Assembly: GCA_016931115.1 (NCBI GenBank)
Contig: JAFGFM010000042.1
Span: 1 to 50,044, forward strand
DNA: 50,044 nucleotides
Source of the DNA: Deltaproteobacteria bacterium
Lineage (GTDB): Bacteria; Desulfobacterota; DSM-4660; Desulfatiglandales; HGW-15
Direction: 5' to 3'
Each line of letters opens with the position of its first letter. Positions within the stretch are counted from its first letter, which is position 1. Below, in pieces: positions 8,659 to 17,858 of this stretch. The notes beneath the pieces were generated by a model. The model did no database searches. It was not told the origin of the DNA and saw only the letters and a program-made list of their open reading frames with translations. Made by a program: the position numbers and the translations under genes.

Positions 8659-9678
8659 CTACCTGTAATACTGTTTGCTCAGCTTTTCCGCCTCATCAAC
8701 AATAACCGAGTTTATCCTCTGTACATCAGGGTCTTTAAAATTTAGAGATTTTACACCGCCATTAAACATGAATCCACCATCAGCTGCAAGCATATCAAAG
8801 GTCTTTTTGACCTCATTTCTAACCTCTTCCTCATCAAATGCAGGCCATGTGTCAGGCATATAGTATTCAAAACCGCCATTAATGGCAAGACTGCGCCCGA
8901 ACCTCTTTTTAATGGCAGGCAGGTCATTCATGGTCTGGGCAGGGTCCCATACTGCAACACCTATCTCTACCATAGAGGGCAGCAGTTTTTCGCATTTACC
9001 ACAGTTATGGTAGAAAATCGGTATTCCTGCATCCCTTGCAATATCAAGACATTTTTTATACCTGGGCACAAGCAGTTCTTCAAACAGCGCCGGGGATATA
9101 AATGAATTCATCTTGGTGGCTGTATCGTCAAGAAGATAGTAGCCATCAGGTTTATAATAGTGGACAATATTTTTTGTGATATAAAGTGCATGCTCAAGCA
9201 TGTGATCAAACAGCGCCTCAACCTCTTCAGGCTCCTCATATAATGCCATAAGGGCCTGTGTAAAACCCATCATGCCCACAAACTGCTGAAAAAGATCTGC
9301 AAATCCGCTTATGGTAAGAGATGTTACATCAGGGTCTTTTATATACTTAGCCCAGTCCGCCTTTGCAGCGGCCTCCCAGTCAAACCCTGAATAATCAGGG
9401 GCCTTTATTACATCCCTCCATTTTGTAATATCGGTGAGAATAAAATCACTCGCCTTTGGCATTGCTGTAAAATCTACTGCACCGCTCACAACAAAGGGTA
9501 CACCCCAGGGATCAAAACCGCCCTTTGGGCCGCGAAATTCACCTATTATAGCAGGGTCACAGATCGCCATAAGGGGTGGATCATTAAATGATTTTTTAGA
9601 TACAACGGGCACATACTCAGGCATTTCACCCCTGGCCACCCGCAAAAAATTTTCCTTTTCTGTCAAATGTACTGCCAT
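8659..9678 (-). CDS. Uroporphyrinogen decarboxylase/MtaA-CmuA-type protein
   Basis: This 339-residue protein belongs to the URO-D superfamily, which includes haem-pathway decarboxylases and zinc-dependent cobamide:CoM methyltransferases (MtaA, CmuA). The HNCGKC motif near residue 223 gives the His-x-Cys zinc-ligand pattern of the methyltransferase branch. The N-terminal Arg-rich substrate motif of true HemE is not evident, so haem synthesis is unlikely. A methyl-transfer or demethylation role is an inference. GGAGG lies just before the ATG at 9678. It is convergent with the receptor gene and shares its terminator. No corrinoid protein is encoded nearby. Confidence 0.8.
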   Translation of the reverse strand: MAVHLTEKENFLRVARGEMPEYVPVVSKKSFNDPPLMAICDPAIIGEFRGPKGGFDPWGVPFVVSGAVDFTAMPKASDFILTDITKWRDVIKAPDYSGFDWEAAAKADWAKYIKDPDVTSLTISGFADLFQQFVGMMGFTQALMALYEEPEEVEALFDHMLEHALYITKNIVHYYKPDGYYLLDDTATKMNSFISPALFEELLVPRYKKCLDIARDAGIPIFYHNCGKCEKLLPSMVEIGVAVWDPAQTMNDLPAIKKRFGRSLAINGGFEYYMPDTWPAFDEEEVRNEVKKTFDMLAADGGFMFNGGVKSLNFKDPDVQRINSVIVDEAEKLSKQYYR

Positions 9679-9801
9679 TAAAACCTCCAGGTAAACTACT
9701 TTTATTTACAACATAATACTATCGAGTATAATTCAATCTCTTGATAACACACCTGTTCACACAAAAAAAGCCAATAATATTCAAATAACACTGCCACTGC
9801 T

Positions 9802-10467
9802 TTACTTTTCAAGATTTGAAATAAAGCTGTTTGATGTCGCTATTGAGTCATTCATCTTTGCAATCAGTTTGTCTATCTCCCCCTTTAATGTCTTGAATTC
9901 AATGCGCAAAGAACCGATTGCCTGAGCATTAAGATTGTGTTTCAGATACAGCACATTGTCGCGGAATGTACGCAGAACCGGGGCCATGCTGGATTCAGCC
10001 TTGATCATGCTTTGAAGCATTTTATTATACTGTTCCTTTGTTTTAAGCAACTGGGTTTTACTGGATTTTTTTAGCTCAACGCTTTTATATAATTCAAGCT
10101 CCTCTTCCCATTCCCTGAAAAGGGCATCAGCAACAGATTTTACCTTGTTTATACGATCAGTAACATTATTTGCTGCTACTTCGCTCTCTTCATACTCCGA
10201 GTTGAGCTTTTCATAGGCTGTTTTCAGGTTTGTGTTATCAATTTGTATTACTGAACTGAATTGTTCAAGTGCTGATTTAAACTGGGTCTGGGCCTCTGCC
10301 TGGGCATCCCTGGCATCCTCAACCCGGTCAATTAGGATATCCCTTTTATGTATGCCCATCTTTTCCATGGCGCCATAGTATGCAGTGGAACAGCCATTTA
10401 AGATGGAAATAAGAAGAATAAAAAATAAAAAATATACTGCCAGTTTTTGGGATTCTATTCTATTCAT
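9802..10467 (-). CDS. DUF2959 family lipoprotein
   Basis: This 221-residue protein has a lipoprotein signal (LLISILNGC, lipobox Cys26). It then follows the recognisable DUF2959 pattern: YYGAMEKMGIHKRDILIDRVEDARDAQ, QFKSALEQFSSV and a long helical, probably coiled-coil body. The predicted place is the periplasmic side of a membrane. The function of the family is not known to me. It reads in the same direction as the UroD-like gene downstream but 123 bp away, so joint transcription is possible. Confidence 0.85.
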   Translation of the reverse strand: MNRIESQKLAVYFLFFILLISILNGCSTAYYGAMEKMGIHKRDILIDRVEDARDAQAEAQTQFKSALEQFSSVIQIDNTNLKTAYEKLNSEYEESEVAANNVTDRINKVKSVADALFREWEEELELYKSVELKKSSKTQLLKTKEQYNKMLQSMIKAESSMAPVLRTFRDNVLYLKHNLNAQAIGSLRIEFKTLKGEIDKLIAKMNDSIATSNSFISNLEK

Positions 10468-10819
10468 AATGTCTCCTTCTTATTGGATGTATGGAATATC
10501 GACTGCATGCAATTTATCTCTTTATTTGAATTGTAAATCAAGGGTCTTCTTTAAAAAGTAACAGGTATGACTGTATCAAAATATTATTAACCTAATACCA
10601 GAAAAACCATCTTGTCTTGATAGAATGAGAGATTGAAGAAATAAATTCATCATTAAATTCAAACAAATATTGACAATAGAAGTGAAAAAGTATAGCTCAA
10701 ATCATAGCTTTTCGATTTACCTTTGGGGCTAACCCATAAAAGTTTTCACATAAATTAACTCAGATATAAATGTTTACATGTATTATGATATATTTAAGCA
10801 TAAAATAGGAGAAATAGGC
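10468..10819. other. 352-bp intergenic region between divergent genes
   Basis: An A+T-rich region separates the DUF2959 gene and the large secreted-protein gene. A TTGACA at 10670-10675 lacks a well-placed -10 box (TATAGC at 15-base spacing). I see no other structure or coding frame. Confidence 0.5.
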
Positions 10820-13800
10820 ATGGCAAAGCTAACCGCGCGAGTTTTTTGGGTCCTGATTTTTTGTTTTTTAACTGTTTTCCTTTCAACTGCAACCCATGCA
10901 GATATACCCAGCATTAATTCTATTAATCCTGCCCAGGGTACAGTAACCAGCTCGCTTGATGTGGAGATAACTGGTACAGGTTTTGATGCAAACACCCGTG
11001 TTTCCATGTATATGGATTCAGGTAATAAGAGAAAACAGGTCGGGTTTCTGGATTTTTTGGCGAATATAAGTATAACAGGTCTGGCTATATCAGGTAATTA
11101 TGCATATATCTCTGCTCAAACAGATGATGCGGGTGCACTCTATGTAGTGGATATCAGCAACCCTTCAGATCCTCAGATTACTGGCACAGAACCTATACCT
11201 GCTCCGGCGAAGGATATTTCAATATCTGGAAATTATGTATACCTGACAGCAGATGACAGTGATGACACAAACAGCGGGCTTTATATAGTAAATGTAAGTG
11301 ATCCTTCAAGCCCCGAAATATCAAGTTATGCGCCTATCAGCAACGCAAACAAACTGGTTGTTTCCGATAATAATGCCTATGTCGCAGTAGACAATGCTTA
11401 TTATACAGTTAATGTCGCTGACCCTTTAAATCCGGTTGCATCAGGCCCTGTCACTATTATACCGCCTGAAGACTATATTTTTAGCATAAATGAATTATCC
11501 ATTTCAGGTGGTTATATATACATAGTTGGAAGGCAGAGAACTCCTGATAATATTTTTGGTGGGACTACAACTCTTTATATAATAAATCTCAGTGACCCTG
11601 CGAGTCAGGTTTCATTAAACATTTGTGATGTCTTTTTTTCAACTTATAGTGATATAGATATATCGGGTGATACTGCATATATTACCAGCGTTGATTATCT
11701 AGATTCTATTTATAATTATTATGCAGGTAATATATATGTGGTCAATATCAGTGATCCATCAAACCCTTCAGTCACAGGTAACATGGTTATCCCCGGAGCC
11801 CCATCTGATATATATGTTTCAGGAAGTACTGCGTATGTGGCAGAAGTAAATGGTGCGTTACATGCCATTGATATTATCGTTCCATCAAACCTTGAAATTA
11901 TAGGAACTTTCAAATCAGATGGTGGCGTTAACGTTTCAATTTTCGGAAATTATGCCTATATCACTGGGCAACAGGCATTAATGGTATTTGGTATTTCAAA
12001 CCCTGAAGAAGTTCAGGTTACTGAATCAATTGACACCCCTGGCTCTGCCGGCAATACTGTTATATCCGGCGATTACGCGTATGTAGCAGATGGATACTCC
12101 GGTCTTCAGATTATTAATATAAGTAATCCATTAGACTTACAAATAGCTGGGTCTAGCCTCACATCTGATCTTGCCTATGATGTTTCTGTATCTGGTGATA
12201 CTGCTTATGTCTTTGACCGAAATTATAGTAAGTTACAGATGGTAGATATCAGTAATCCCACAAACCCTCAACTTGGTGAATCTATAAATTTATCCTCTAT
12301 AGCCTATCCAGCAAGTGGGTCAAATGGCAGCATTACTGCTAAAAATAATTATTTATATATAGGAAGAAGTAATTACTCTCCTCAACGAGGTTCTCTTAAT
12401 ATTATAGACATCAATAACCCATTATCTCCTGTTATTGTGGGTTCCCTTGAAATTGACATAATTAGTTATGTCAGTAAAATTATTATTTCTGGTAACTATA
12501 CAATTATTTCGGGATATAAATATGTTGACTCAAACTATGTGTATACCTTGTGTGTGATCAACATAAGTAATCCGGCATCTCCCCAGCCTATCGGGTCAAT
12601 AGTAACTCCATATTATATGTACGATATCACTGTGAGTGGCAATTATATTTATACTGTCGGGACTGGTTTTCAGACTATTGATATAAGCAACCCATCAAAC
12701 CCTATAATGGTAGGGACTGTTCCAACGACTTTAAATGCAAAGGGAATAGTAGTTTCAGGTAATTATGCGTATGTTTCTGTTTTTGGTAAAGGTCTTTATA
12801 TGATCGATATAAACGACCCTGCAAACCCCGTATTGATAGGATCGGTTGACACACCCGGCCTGGCAAATGATGTCTTTATTTCAGGAGGTTATGGCTTTAT
12901 TTCTGATGGGGATAATGGCATTGTCAGGGTTCCGCTTCCTGTTGAGGTATCCCCGGTTACTGTAGATAATGCAAACACCATTTCAGCCACATTACCCGGC
13001 CCAACAGTTCAAGGATATTATACCTTAAAGGTCTTTAACGATGAAGGAAGTGACGAGCTGTTCGGGTCTGTTAGATATGATTATTCTGATCAGGATGATG
13101 ATGGAATTCCTGATTATATAGAAGACTCAACCTGCACAGATATTATTGACACGGATAGTGACGATGACGGTATCCCGGATGGAGTAGAGGATGCCAATAA
13201 GAATGGAGTTGTAGATGCAGGAGAAACAAACCCGTGCGACTCTGATACTGATGGAGACGGAATTCAGGACGGAACGGAGCTAGGGTATACACTTGCTCAG
13301 ATCGGCCCTGATACAGCTACAGGCGTTTTTATACCTGACCTTGATCCATCTACAACAACTAATCCCATAAATGAAGATAGTGACGGTGATAACCTGACAG
13401 ATGGAGAGGAGGACAAAAATCATAATGGTAGGTTGGATTCAGGGGAGACCAACCCGTGTGATACAGACACTGATAACGATGGGCGCAGTGATTCCACAGA
13501 GGTTAATGATGCTAGTTATCCCACGGATCCAACAGACCCCGACAGTGATGATGATGGTGTTAACGACGGACTGGAAGTGAATAGCTGGACAAATCCGCTT
13601 GATACAGGTGATTATCCTGCCCATGGTACAATAACTGGAACTATACATGACAGCACAGGGTCTCTTATAACCGGCACATCAATTGAGGTTACAGCCTATT
13701 ATTCCACATCCTCATGCAGCACCAGTTCAATAATGGCAACAGCTATGTCCGATCCTGTTACCGGAATCTTTACAATAACCGGGCTCCCCGCAAATGATTA

Positions 13801-15373
13801 TTATATTAAGGCAATGGACAGCAGTAGTAATTATGCAACTGAATATTATAATGCTGATCCTGATGATCCCAGCAACTGGAATTGTAATGAAGGGGTATTG
13901 GTCACAGTAAATTCTGGAGAGACCAAGAATGCTGTAGATTTTAAACTCGGACCTGGAGCAACTATAACAGGCCGGGTGACTGACTCAGAAACAGGGCTTG
14001 GAGTTGTTGATATGCGTATCTATGCATACAATGAGCAGTGCAATCCTTCTTATTCTTGGTCTGCAGTAACTGACTATAGGGGTAACTATACTTTTACCGG
14101 CCTTCCGGCAGGTGAAGCTGTATACCTGAGATCAATTACTACAATATTCGGGTTTTCCGGCTCAGGGTTTTACTGGCATTTTTTTGATTACATAAGTGTA
14201 TGGCATGATGGAAGTTATGCATATCTATGCAATGGCGTAAACCCTGTTGTTCTGGAAAAAGAAAACATAATTGATTTTGAGCTGGAGGTCGGCAGCACCA
14301 TAGAAGGCAAAGTGACAGACCAGGAAACCGGTCTTGGAATTGCTAATGCATTTGTAATGGTCTATACAGATCAGTGTGATGGGCAGGCTCTTCATTATGG
14401 CATAGCTTCATCAGATGGGGATTATACTATCAAAGGCCTTCCCCCTGGCGAATTATTCTATGTGAAGGTAATACAGGCCAGCAAAGGTGAAATTATTGAT
14501 AACTCTTATGTCACTACCTATTTTGTAAATGAATTTTATGATGATATAAGGATTGATTTATGTGATGGCGCCATACCGGTTAGCGCCCCGTCATCCGGCA
14601 TTGATTTTGAACTTGAGGCCGGTGGATCTATTAAGGGCCGTGTAACCGATTCAGAGACCGGGATGGGAATTTCGAACATATATGTCGAGGTATGGACAGC
14701 TCAGTGCGGTGGAACACAGTTAAATTTTGACATAATAGTTGCTACCAATTTTGAAGGATACTACACATTGCAGGGGCTTCCGACTGGGGAATCATATTAT
14801 ATTAAAACGAAGCAATCCTCTTCTACTTCATCAGATTATATACATGAATGGTACGGAGGGGCAGGAGTGGATACCTGCGATGGAGCTGTGCCTGTTGTTG
14901 TGTCATCAACTAATATTGATTTTGTTCTGCAGCAGGATACTGACGGAGATGGAATATATGACAGTATAGAGAATGCAGGTTGTTTAGATTCTAGTGATGC
15001 AGATACAGACGATGACGGCATACCGGATGGTGTTGAGGATGCCAATAAGAATGGTGTTGTGGATTCAGGCGAAACGGACCCATGTGACTCTGATACAGAT
15101 GGTGATGGCATTCAGGATGGCACAGAAAAGGGGTATACCCTCAGTGACATAGGCCCTGATACAAATACAACCTATTTCAAACCAGACCTTGATCCCTCTA
15201 CTAAAACTAATCCACTGAATACTAACAGTGATGGAGACAGTCTGACAGACGGGGAGGAGGACAAAAACTATAACGGCAGGGTGGATACAGGGGAGACGAA
15301 CCCCAATGATAAAAACAGCCCGGAAGATTTTCCATGGGAGCTCTTCTATCCGGCATTTATGAAAAAACAGTAG
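10820..15373 (+). CDS. Large secreted multidomain protein: IPT/TIG, LVIVD propeller, TSP3 calcium repeats, carboxypeptidase-regulatory-like domains
   Basis: This 1517-residue exported protein probably acts at the cell surface or outside the cell in adhesion or matrix binding (inferred). After a signal peptide ending near ATHA, an IPT/TIG domain covers about residues 30-70. About 13 LVIVD-type propeller repeats (DISNPSDPQITG and variants) run to about residue 700. An Asp-rich thrombospondin type 3-like block (DSDDDGIPDGVED, DTDGDGIQDG) follows at about 755-925. Four carboxypeptidase-regulatory-like domains (GRVTDSETGLGV) lie at about 935-1370, then a second TSP3 block very like the first, and a tail ending WELFYPAFMKKQ. 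The start at 10820 is chosen for AGGAGA seven bases upstream; an in-frame ATG 42 bp earlier lacks one. Confidence 0.85.
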   Translation: MAKLTARVFWVLIFCFLTVFLSTATHADIPSINSINPAQGTVTSSLDVEITGTGFDANTRVSMYMDSGNKRKQVGFLDFLANISITGLAISGNYAYISAQTDDAGALYVVDISNPSDPQITGTEPIPAPAKDISISGNYVYLTADDSDDTNSGLYIVNVSDPSSPEISSYAPISNANKLVVSDNNAYVAVDNAYYTVNVADPLNPVASGPVTIIPPEDYIFSINELSISGGYIYIVGRQRTPDNIFGGTTTLYIINLSDPASQVSLNICDVFFSTYSDIDISGDTAYITSVDYLDSIYNYYAGNIYVVNISDPSNPSVTGNMVIPGAPSDIYVSGSTAYVAEVNGALHAIDIIVPSNLEIIGTFKSDGGVNVSIFGNYAYITGQQALMVFGISNPEEVQVTESIDTPGSAGNTVISGDYAYVADGYSGLQIINISNPLDLQIAGSSLTSDLAYDVSVSGDTAYVFDRNYSKLQMVDISNPTNPQLGESINLSSIAYPASGSNGSITAKNNYLYIGRSNYSPQRGSLNIIDINNPLSPVIVGSLEIDIISYVSKIIISGNYTIISGYKYVDSNYVYTLCVINISNPASPQPIGSIVTPYYMYDITVSGNYIYTVGTGFQTIDISNPSNPIMVGTVPTTLNAKGIVVSGNYAYVSVFGKGLYMIDINDPANPVLIGSVDTPGLANDVFISGGYGFISDGDNGIVRVPLPVEVSPVTVDNANTISATLPGPTVQGYYTLKVFNDEGSDELFGSVRYDYSDQDDDGIPDYIEDSTCTDIIDTDSDDDGIPDGVEDANKNGVVDAGETNPCDSDTDGDGIQDGTELGYTLAQIGPDTATGVFIPDLDPSTTTNPINEDSDGDNLTDGEEDKNHNGRLDSGETNPCDTDTDNDGRSDSTEVNDASYPTDPTDPDSDDDGVNDGLEVNSWTNPLDTGDYPAHGTITGTIHDSTGSLITGTSIEVTAYYSTSSCSTSSIMATAMSDPVTGIFTITGLPANDYYIKAMDSSSNYATEYYNADPDDPSNWNCNEGVLVTVNSGETKNAVDFKLGPGATITGRVTDSETGLGVVDMRIYAYNEQCNPSYSWSAVTDYRGNYTFTGLPAGEAVYLRSITTIFGFSGSGFYWHFFDYISVWHDGSYAYLCNGVNPVVLEKENIIDFELEVGSTIEGKVTDQETGLGIANAFVMVYTDQCDGQALHYGIASSDGDYTIKGLPPGELFYVKVIQASKGEIIDNSYVTTYFVNEFYDDIRIDLCDGAIPVSAPSSGIDFELEAGGSIKGRVTDSETGMGISNIYVEVWTAQCGGTQLNFDIIVATNFEGYYTLQGLPTGESYYIKTKQSSSTSSDYIHEWYGGAGVDTCDGAVPVVVSSTNIDFVLQQDTDGDGIYDSIENAGCLDSSDADTDDDGIPDGVEDANKNGVVDSGETDPCDSDTDGDGIQDGTEKGYTLSDIGPDTNTTYFKPDLDPSTKTNPLNTNSDGDSLTDGEEDKNYNGRVDTGETNPNDKNSPEDFPWELFYPAFMKKQ

Positions 15374-15395
15374 TTTTATTTGGAGGTTATAAGGT

Positions 15396-15424
15396 GTAGA
15401 GACAGGTTTAAAACCTGTCTCTAC
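15396..15424. repeat. 29-bp perfect palindrome after the secreted-protein gene
   Basis: Two 14-base arms, GTAGAGACAGGTTT and its complement, flank a single A. A diverged relative lies at 587-614. It sits 23 bp after a stop codon and could act as a weak terminator, but it looks like a dispersed intergenic element. The rest of 15425-15699 holds no gene I can support. Confidence 0.6.
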
Positions 15425-15699
15425 TATTTATGTTGGTGAAATAGGTGCCATTGCCAATCTGCGGGTGAGGCTAATTTCATTATCAGGCATTGATAAGATA
15501 ATAATCAACCATATCAACCATTGTCACTCCTGTTCATGATTATTTCCGGCTATTTGCCTTGACAGGGTATGGTTATCTTCCTATACTCCGTGGCCAGCAG
15601 GTAGCCGACCCTGTGGTTAGCCTGTTGTCACCTTCTGAATAATTTTCTGATCAATAAAAAGAGGTATTTTTAATTAAATATCATAAAAGGAGATAATTT

Positions 15700-16713
15700 A
15701 TGCTTAAAAAAACTGTTCTGTTGTCATGTTTCTTTTTTATGTTTTCGATCTTTTTGTTCGGAAATGCCAGCGCAAAAGAGTGCGACCGGGCCTGTCTTGA
15801 AAAATATATAGACAGGTATATGGATGCAATGCTTAATAATGATCCGAGTCTTGATCTCTTTGCGCGGGACTGTAAATTCACAGAAAACGGTGTAAGGCTT
15901 CCCCTTGGTAATGAAGGTCTCTGGGTAGGCATGTCAGGGATTGGAACATATAAATTTTATGTGCCTGATATTGAGGCTCAGCAGGTGGCATTTATCGGCA
16001 CTGCCCGTGAAGGTGCAGCCGGTAAAGACGGGCAGAGTCCCCTTGTTGCGGTAGCCATACGTCTTAAGATTGTTAATGATAAAATTACAGAGGCAGAGCA
16101 GCTTGTTATACGCCCTGAGACTAACTCTATGGGCGGAGGGCAGGGTGGCATGTCATTTCCTCCGACAGGGGAGAGCGTGGAGAAGCTCGGAAAGCCTCAT
16201 GAGGTATATTTCCAGGTAATACCGGAAGATAAACGCCCTTCTCGTGAAGAGATGATCATAACCGCAAATTATTATTTTTCAGGGATGCAGAAGAATGATG
16301 GCAAGGGCTATTATCCCTTTAGTGATGACTGTCACAGGCTTGAAAACGGGATGCCCAGCACGAATGTGCCTGTGCTGGCAGGGCAGGAGCGCCCTGACCC
16401 CAAGACATCAAAGATGTATTCTGCATCATGGGGATGCAAGGAGCAGTTTGAGTCCGGTCTTCTCAATTTTGTTACCCGTATCAGGGACCGCAGGTTTGTT
16501 GCTGTGGACCGTGAGCGCGGGATTGTCTTTGCATTCGGCTTTTTTGATCACCAGGATATAAACTGGACATGGCAGCTTGCAGAGCTCTTCAAGGTAGAAA
16601 ACGGCATGATCCGCAGGATAGAGGCTGTATTTCACCGAAGCGCCTATGGTATGAATTCCGGCTGGAGCACCTATGAGCAGGGCATTTCAGACCAGATGCA
16701 GATAGTGAGGTAG
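15700..16713 (+). CDS. Secreted protein, DUF8021-like (NTF2/SnoaL-type fold likely)
   Basis: This 337-residue protein has a signal peptide ending near residue 25 (GNASA). The mature part begins CDRACLEKYIDRYMDAM, then KFTENGVRLPLGNEGLW and a second half with TWQLAELFKVENGMIRRIEAVFH. The combination FTENG, LG-x-x-GLW and RIEAVFHRS resembles proteins I know as DUF8021, which have an alpha+beta cone typical of NTF2-like folds. The two halves may be repeated domains. The enzymatic role is unknown. The ribosome binding site AAAGGAG is seven bases before the ATG. It lies 385 bp before the AOR operon with a promoter between, so it is a separate unit. Confidence 0.65.
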   Translation: MLKKTVLLSCFFFMFSIFLFGNASAKECDRACLEKYIDRYMDAMLNNDPSLDLFARDCKFTENGVRLPLGNEGLWVGMSGIGTYKFYVPDIEAQQVAFIGTAREGAAGKDGQSPLVAVAIRLKIVNDKITEAEQLVIRPETNSMGGGQGGMSFPPTGESVEKLGKPHEVYFQVIPEDKRPSREEMIITANYYFSGMQKNDGKGYYPFSDDCHRLENGMPSTNVPVLAGQERPDPKTSKMYSASWGCKEQFESGLLNFVTRIRDRRFVAVDRERGIVFAFGFFDHQDINWTWQLAELFKVENGMIRRIEAVFHRSAYGMNSGWSTYEQGISDQMQIVR

Positions 16714-16718
16714 TGCTC

Positions 16719-16792
16719 AACTTTCAGCTTTCAGCCTTCAGCTTTCAGCCATAAGTACACTCAAATTGGCTGATTGCTGATAGCTGAAGCCT
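16719..16792. repeat. GCTGAAAG-type palindromic repeat
   Basis: Tandem TTTCAGC units (16721-16750) face GGCTGATTGCTGATAGCTGA (16769-16788) and can fold into a stem-loop. This is the same family as 4321-4392. It directly follows the DUF8021-like gene and may attenuate read-through. Confidence 0.6.
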
Positions 16793-16925
16793 CAAAAATT
16801 ATCAAATTACCTGTTTTTAAACAAAAAATGAACCTCTTCGTTAACATCCAGTCAAAGTCTGCTCAAAATTTTACTTTCAAAGTGATTTTTTAGCCGGAAT
16901 ATCCGCATATTCAGAAATTATTGTC

Positions 16926-16954
16926 TTGACACAGGCTATACATATTTTTATATT
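16926..16954 (+). promoter_or_regulatory. Strong predicted promoter of the Tat-ferredoxin/AOR operon
   Basis: TTGACA (16926-16931) and TATATT (16949-16954) are 17 bases apart. The start codon lies at 17113, giving a leader of about 150 nt in which I recognise no riboswitch. The leader carries the GGAGGT ribosome binding site at 17100-17105. Confidence 0.6.
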
Positions 16955-17112
16955 AACATAACTTGAGATAGGGATTTATTAATTATGGTGCCGAGTTTCC
17001 TGGCTAATTTATGCTGTGTTTGAAATACCCTGGGTATTTTCTGAACCGGTTGTATGTTAGTAATTAATTCAGGTTATTGGCGCTACTTAAGCGGTCATAG
17101 GAGGTATTGTTA

Positions 17113-17841
17113 ATGGCTAAAGACAAAAACAAGGTACCCGATAATACAGAGAAAAAGGAATTCTCAAGACGCGATTTTCTGACCATTGGAGGGGCCGCAG
17201 TAGCTGGTGGCGCCTTTGCCGTTTGTGCCCCACTAACGAGTGAGGCGCAGGAAAAAACAGAATATCCGCTGTCAACAAAGTATTTGATCTGCGATAGTAA
17301 AAACTGCGCAGGGTGCTATGGATGCATGATTGCATGTTCTATTGTTCATGAAGGACAGGCAAACCTTTCACTTTCCAGGATACAGGTCCACAGGTCAGTT
17401 CTTGAATCATACCCTGCTGATATCCAGATAAACACATGCAGGCAGTGTCCTGAGCCTTTGTGTGTAATTAACTGCCCTACAGGCGCATGTCATATCAGCA
17501 AAGAAAATGGCAATGTCCGCATGGTCAACGCTGATGAGTGTATTGGATGCAAGACATGCATAAACTCATGTCCTGTTATTCCCCACAGACCCATATGGAA
17601 TCATGTTACTGGAAAGGCAATTAAATGTGATCTGTGTACTGATACCCCCTATTACAATAAAAAAGGCGGTGTCAATGGTTCACAGGCATGCGTTGAGGCC
17701 TGTGTTGCAAATGCCTTAAAGGTTGTGACTGAACTCCCGGATCAGAAAGACATAAGCGGATATGACCGGAATCTTCAGCCGCCCAGGAAGCCCATGCCGA
17801 ATTTTATGGGGGCTCCTAAAGCCAAGGCTACTCACGAGTAA
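17113..17841 (+). CDS. Tat-exported four-cluster ferredoxin-like electron-transfer subunit
   Basis: This 242-residue protein has a twin-arginine signal (FSRRDFL near residues 18-24, then a hydrophobic stretch ending TSEAQ), so it is predicted to fold in the cytoplasm and cross to the periplasm. Its cysteines fall into four groups: CAGCYGCMIAC, CRQCPEPLCVINC, CIGCKTCINSC and CDLC plus CVEAC. This suggests four [4Fe-4S] clusters, as in DmsB/NrfC-like subunits and YdhX/YdhY. The AOR gene starts 17 bp downstream, so the two very likely form one complex. The ATG at 17113 is preferred to a TTG at 17107 because it is seven bases from GGAGGT. Confidence 0.88.
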   Translation: MAKDKNKVPDNTEKKEFSRRDFLTIGGAAVAGGAFAVCAPLTSEAQEKTEYPLSTKYLICDSKNCAGCYGCMIACSIVHEGQANLSLSRIQVHRSVLESYPADIQINTCRQCPEPLCVINCPTGACHISKENGNVRMVNADECIGCKTCINSCPVIPHRPIWNHVTGKAIKCDLCTDTPYYNKKGGVNGSQACVEACVANALKVVTELPDQKDISGYDRNLQPPRKPMPNFMGAPKAKATHE

Positions 17842-17858
17842 AGGAAAGGAGAATTAAT

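Noticed and set aside
8659-9678. Haem-pathway HemE
   Set aside because: The HNCGKC zinc-type motif and the missing N-terminal Arg motif favour the methyltransferase branch of the family.
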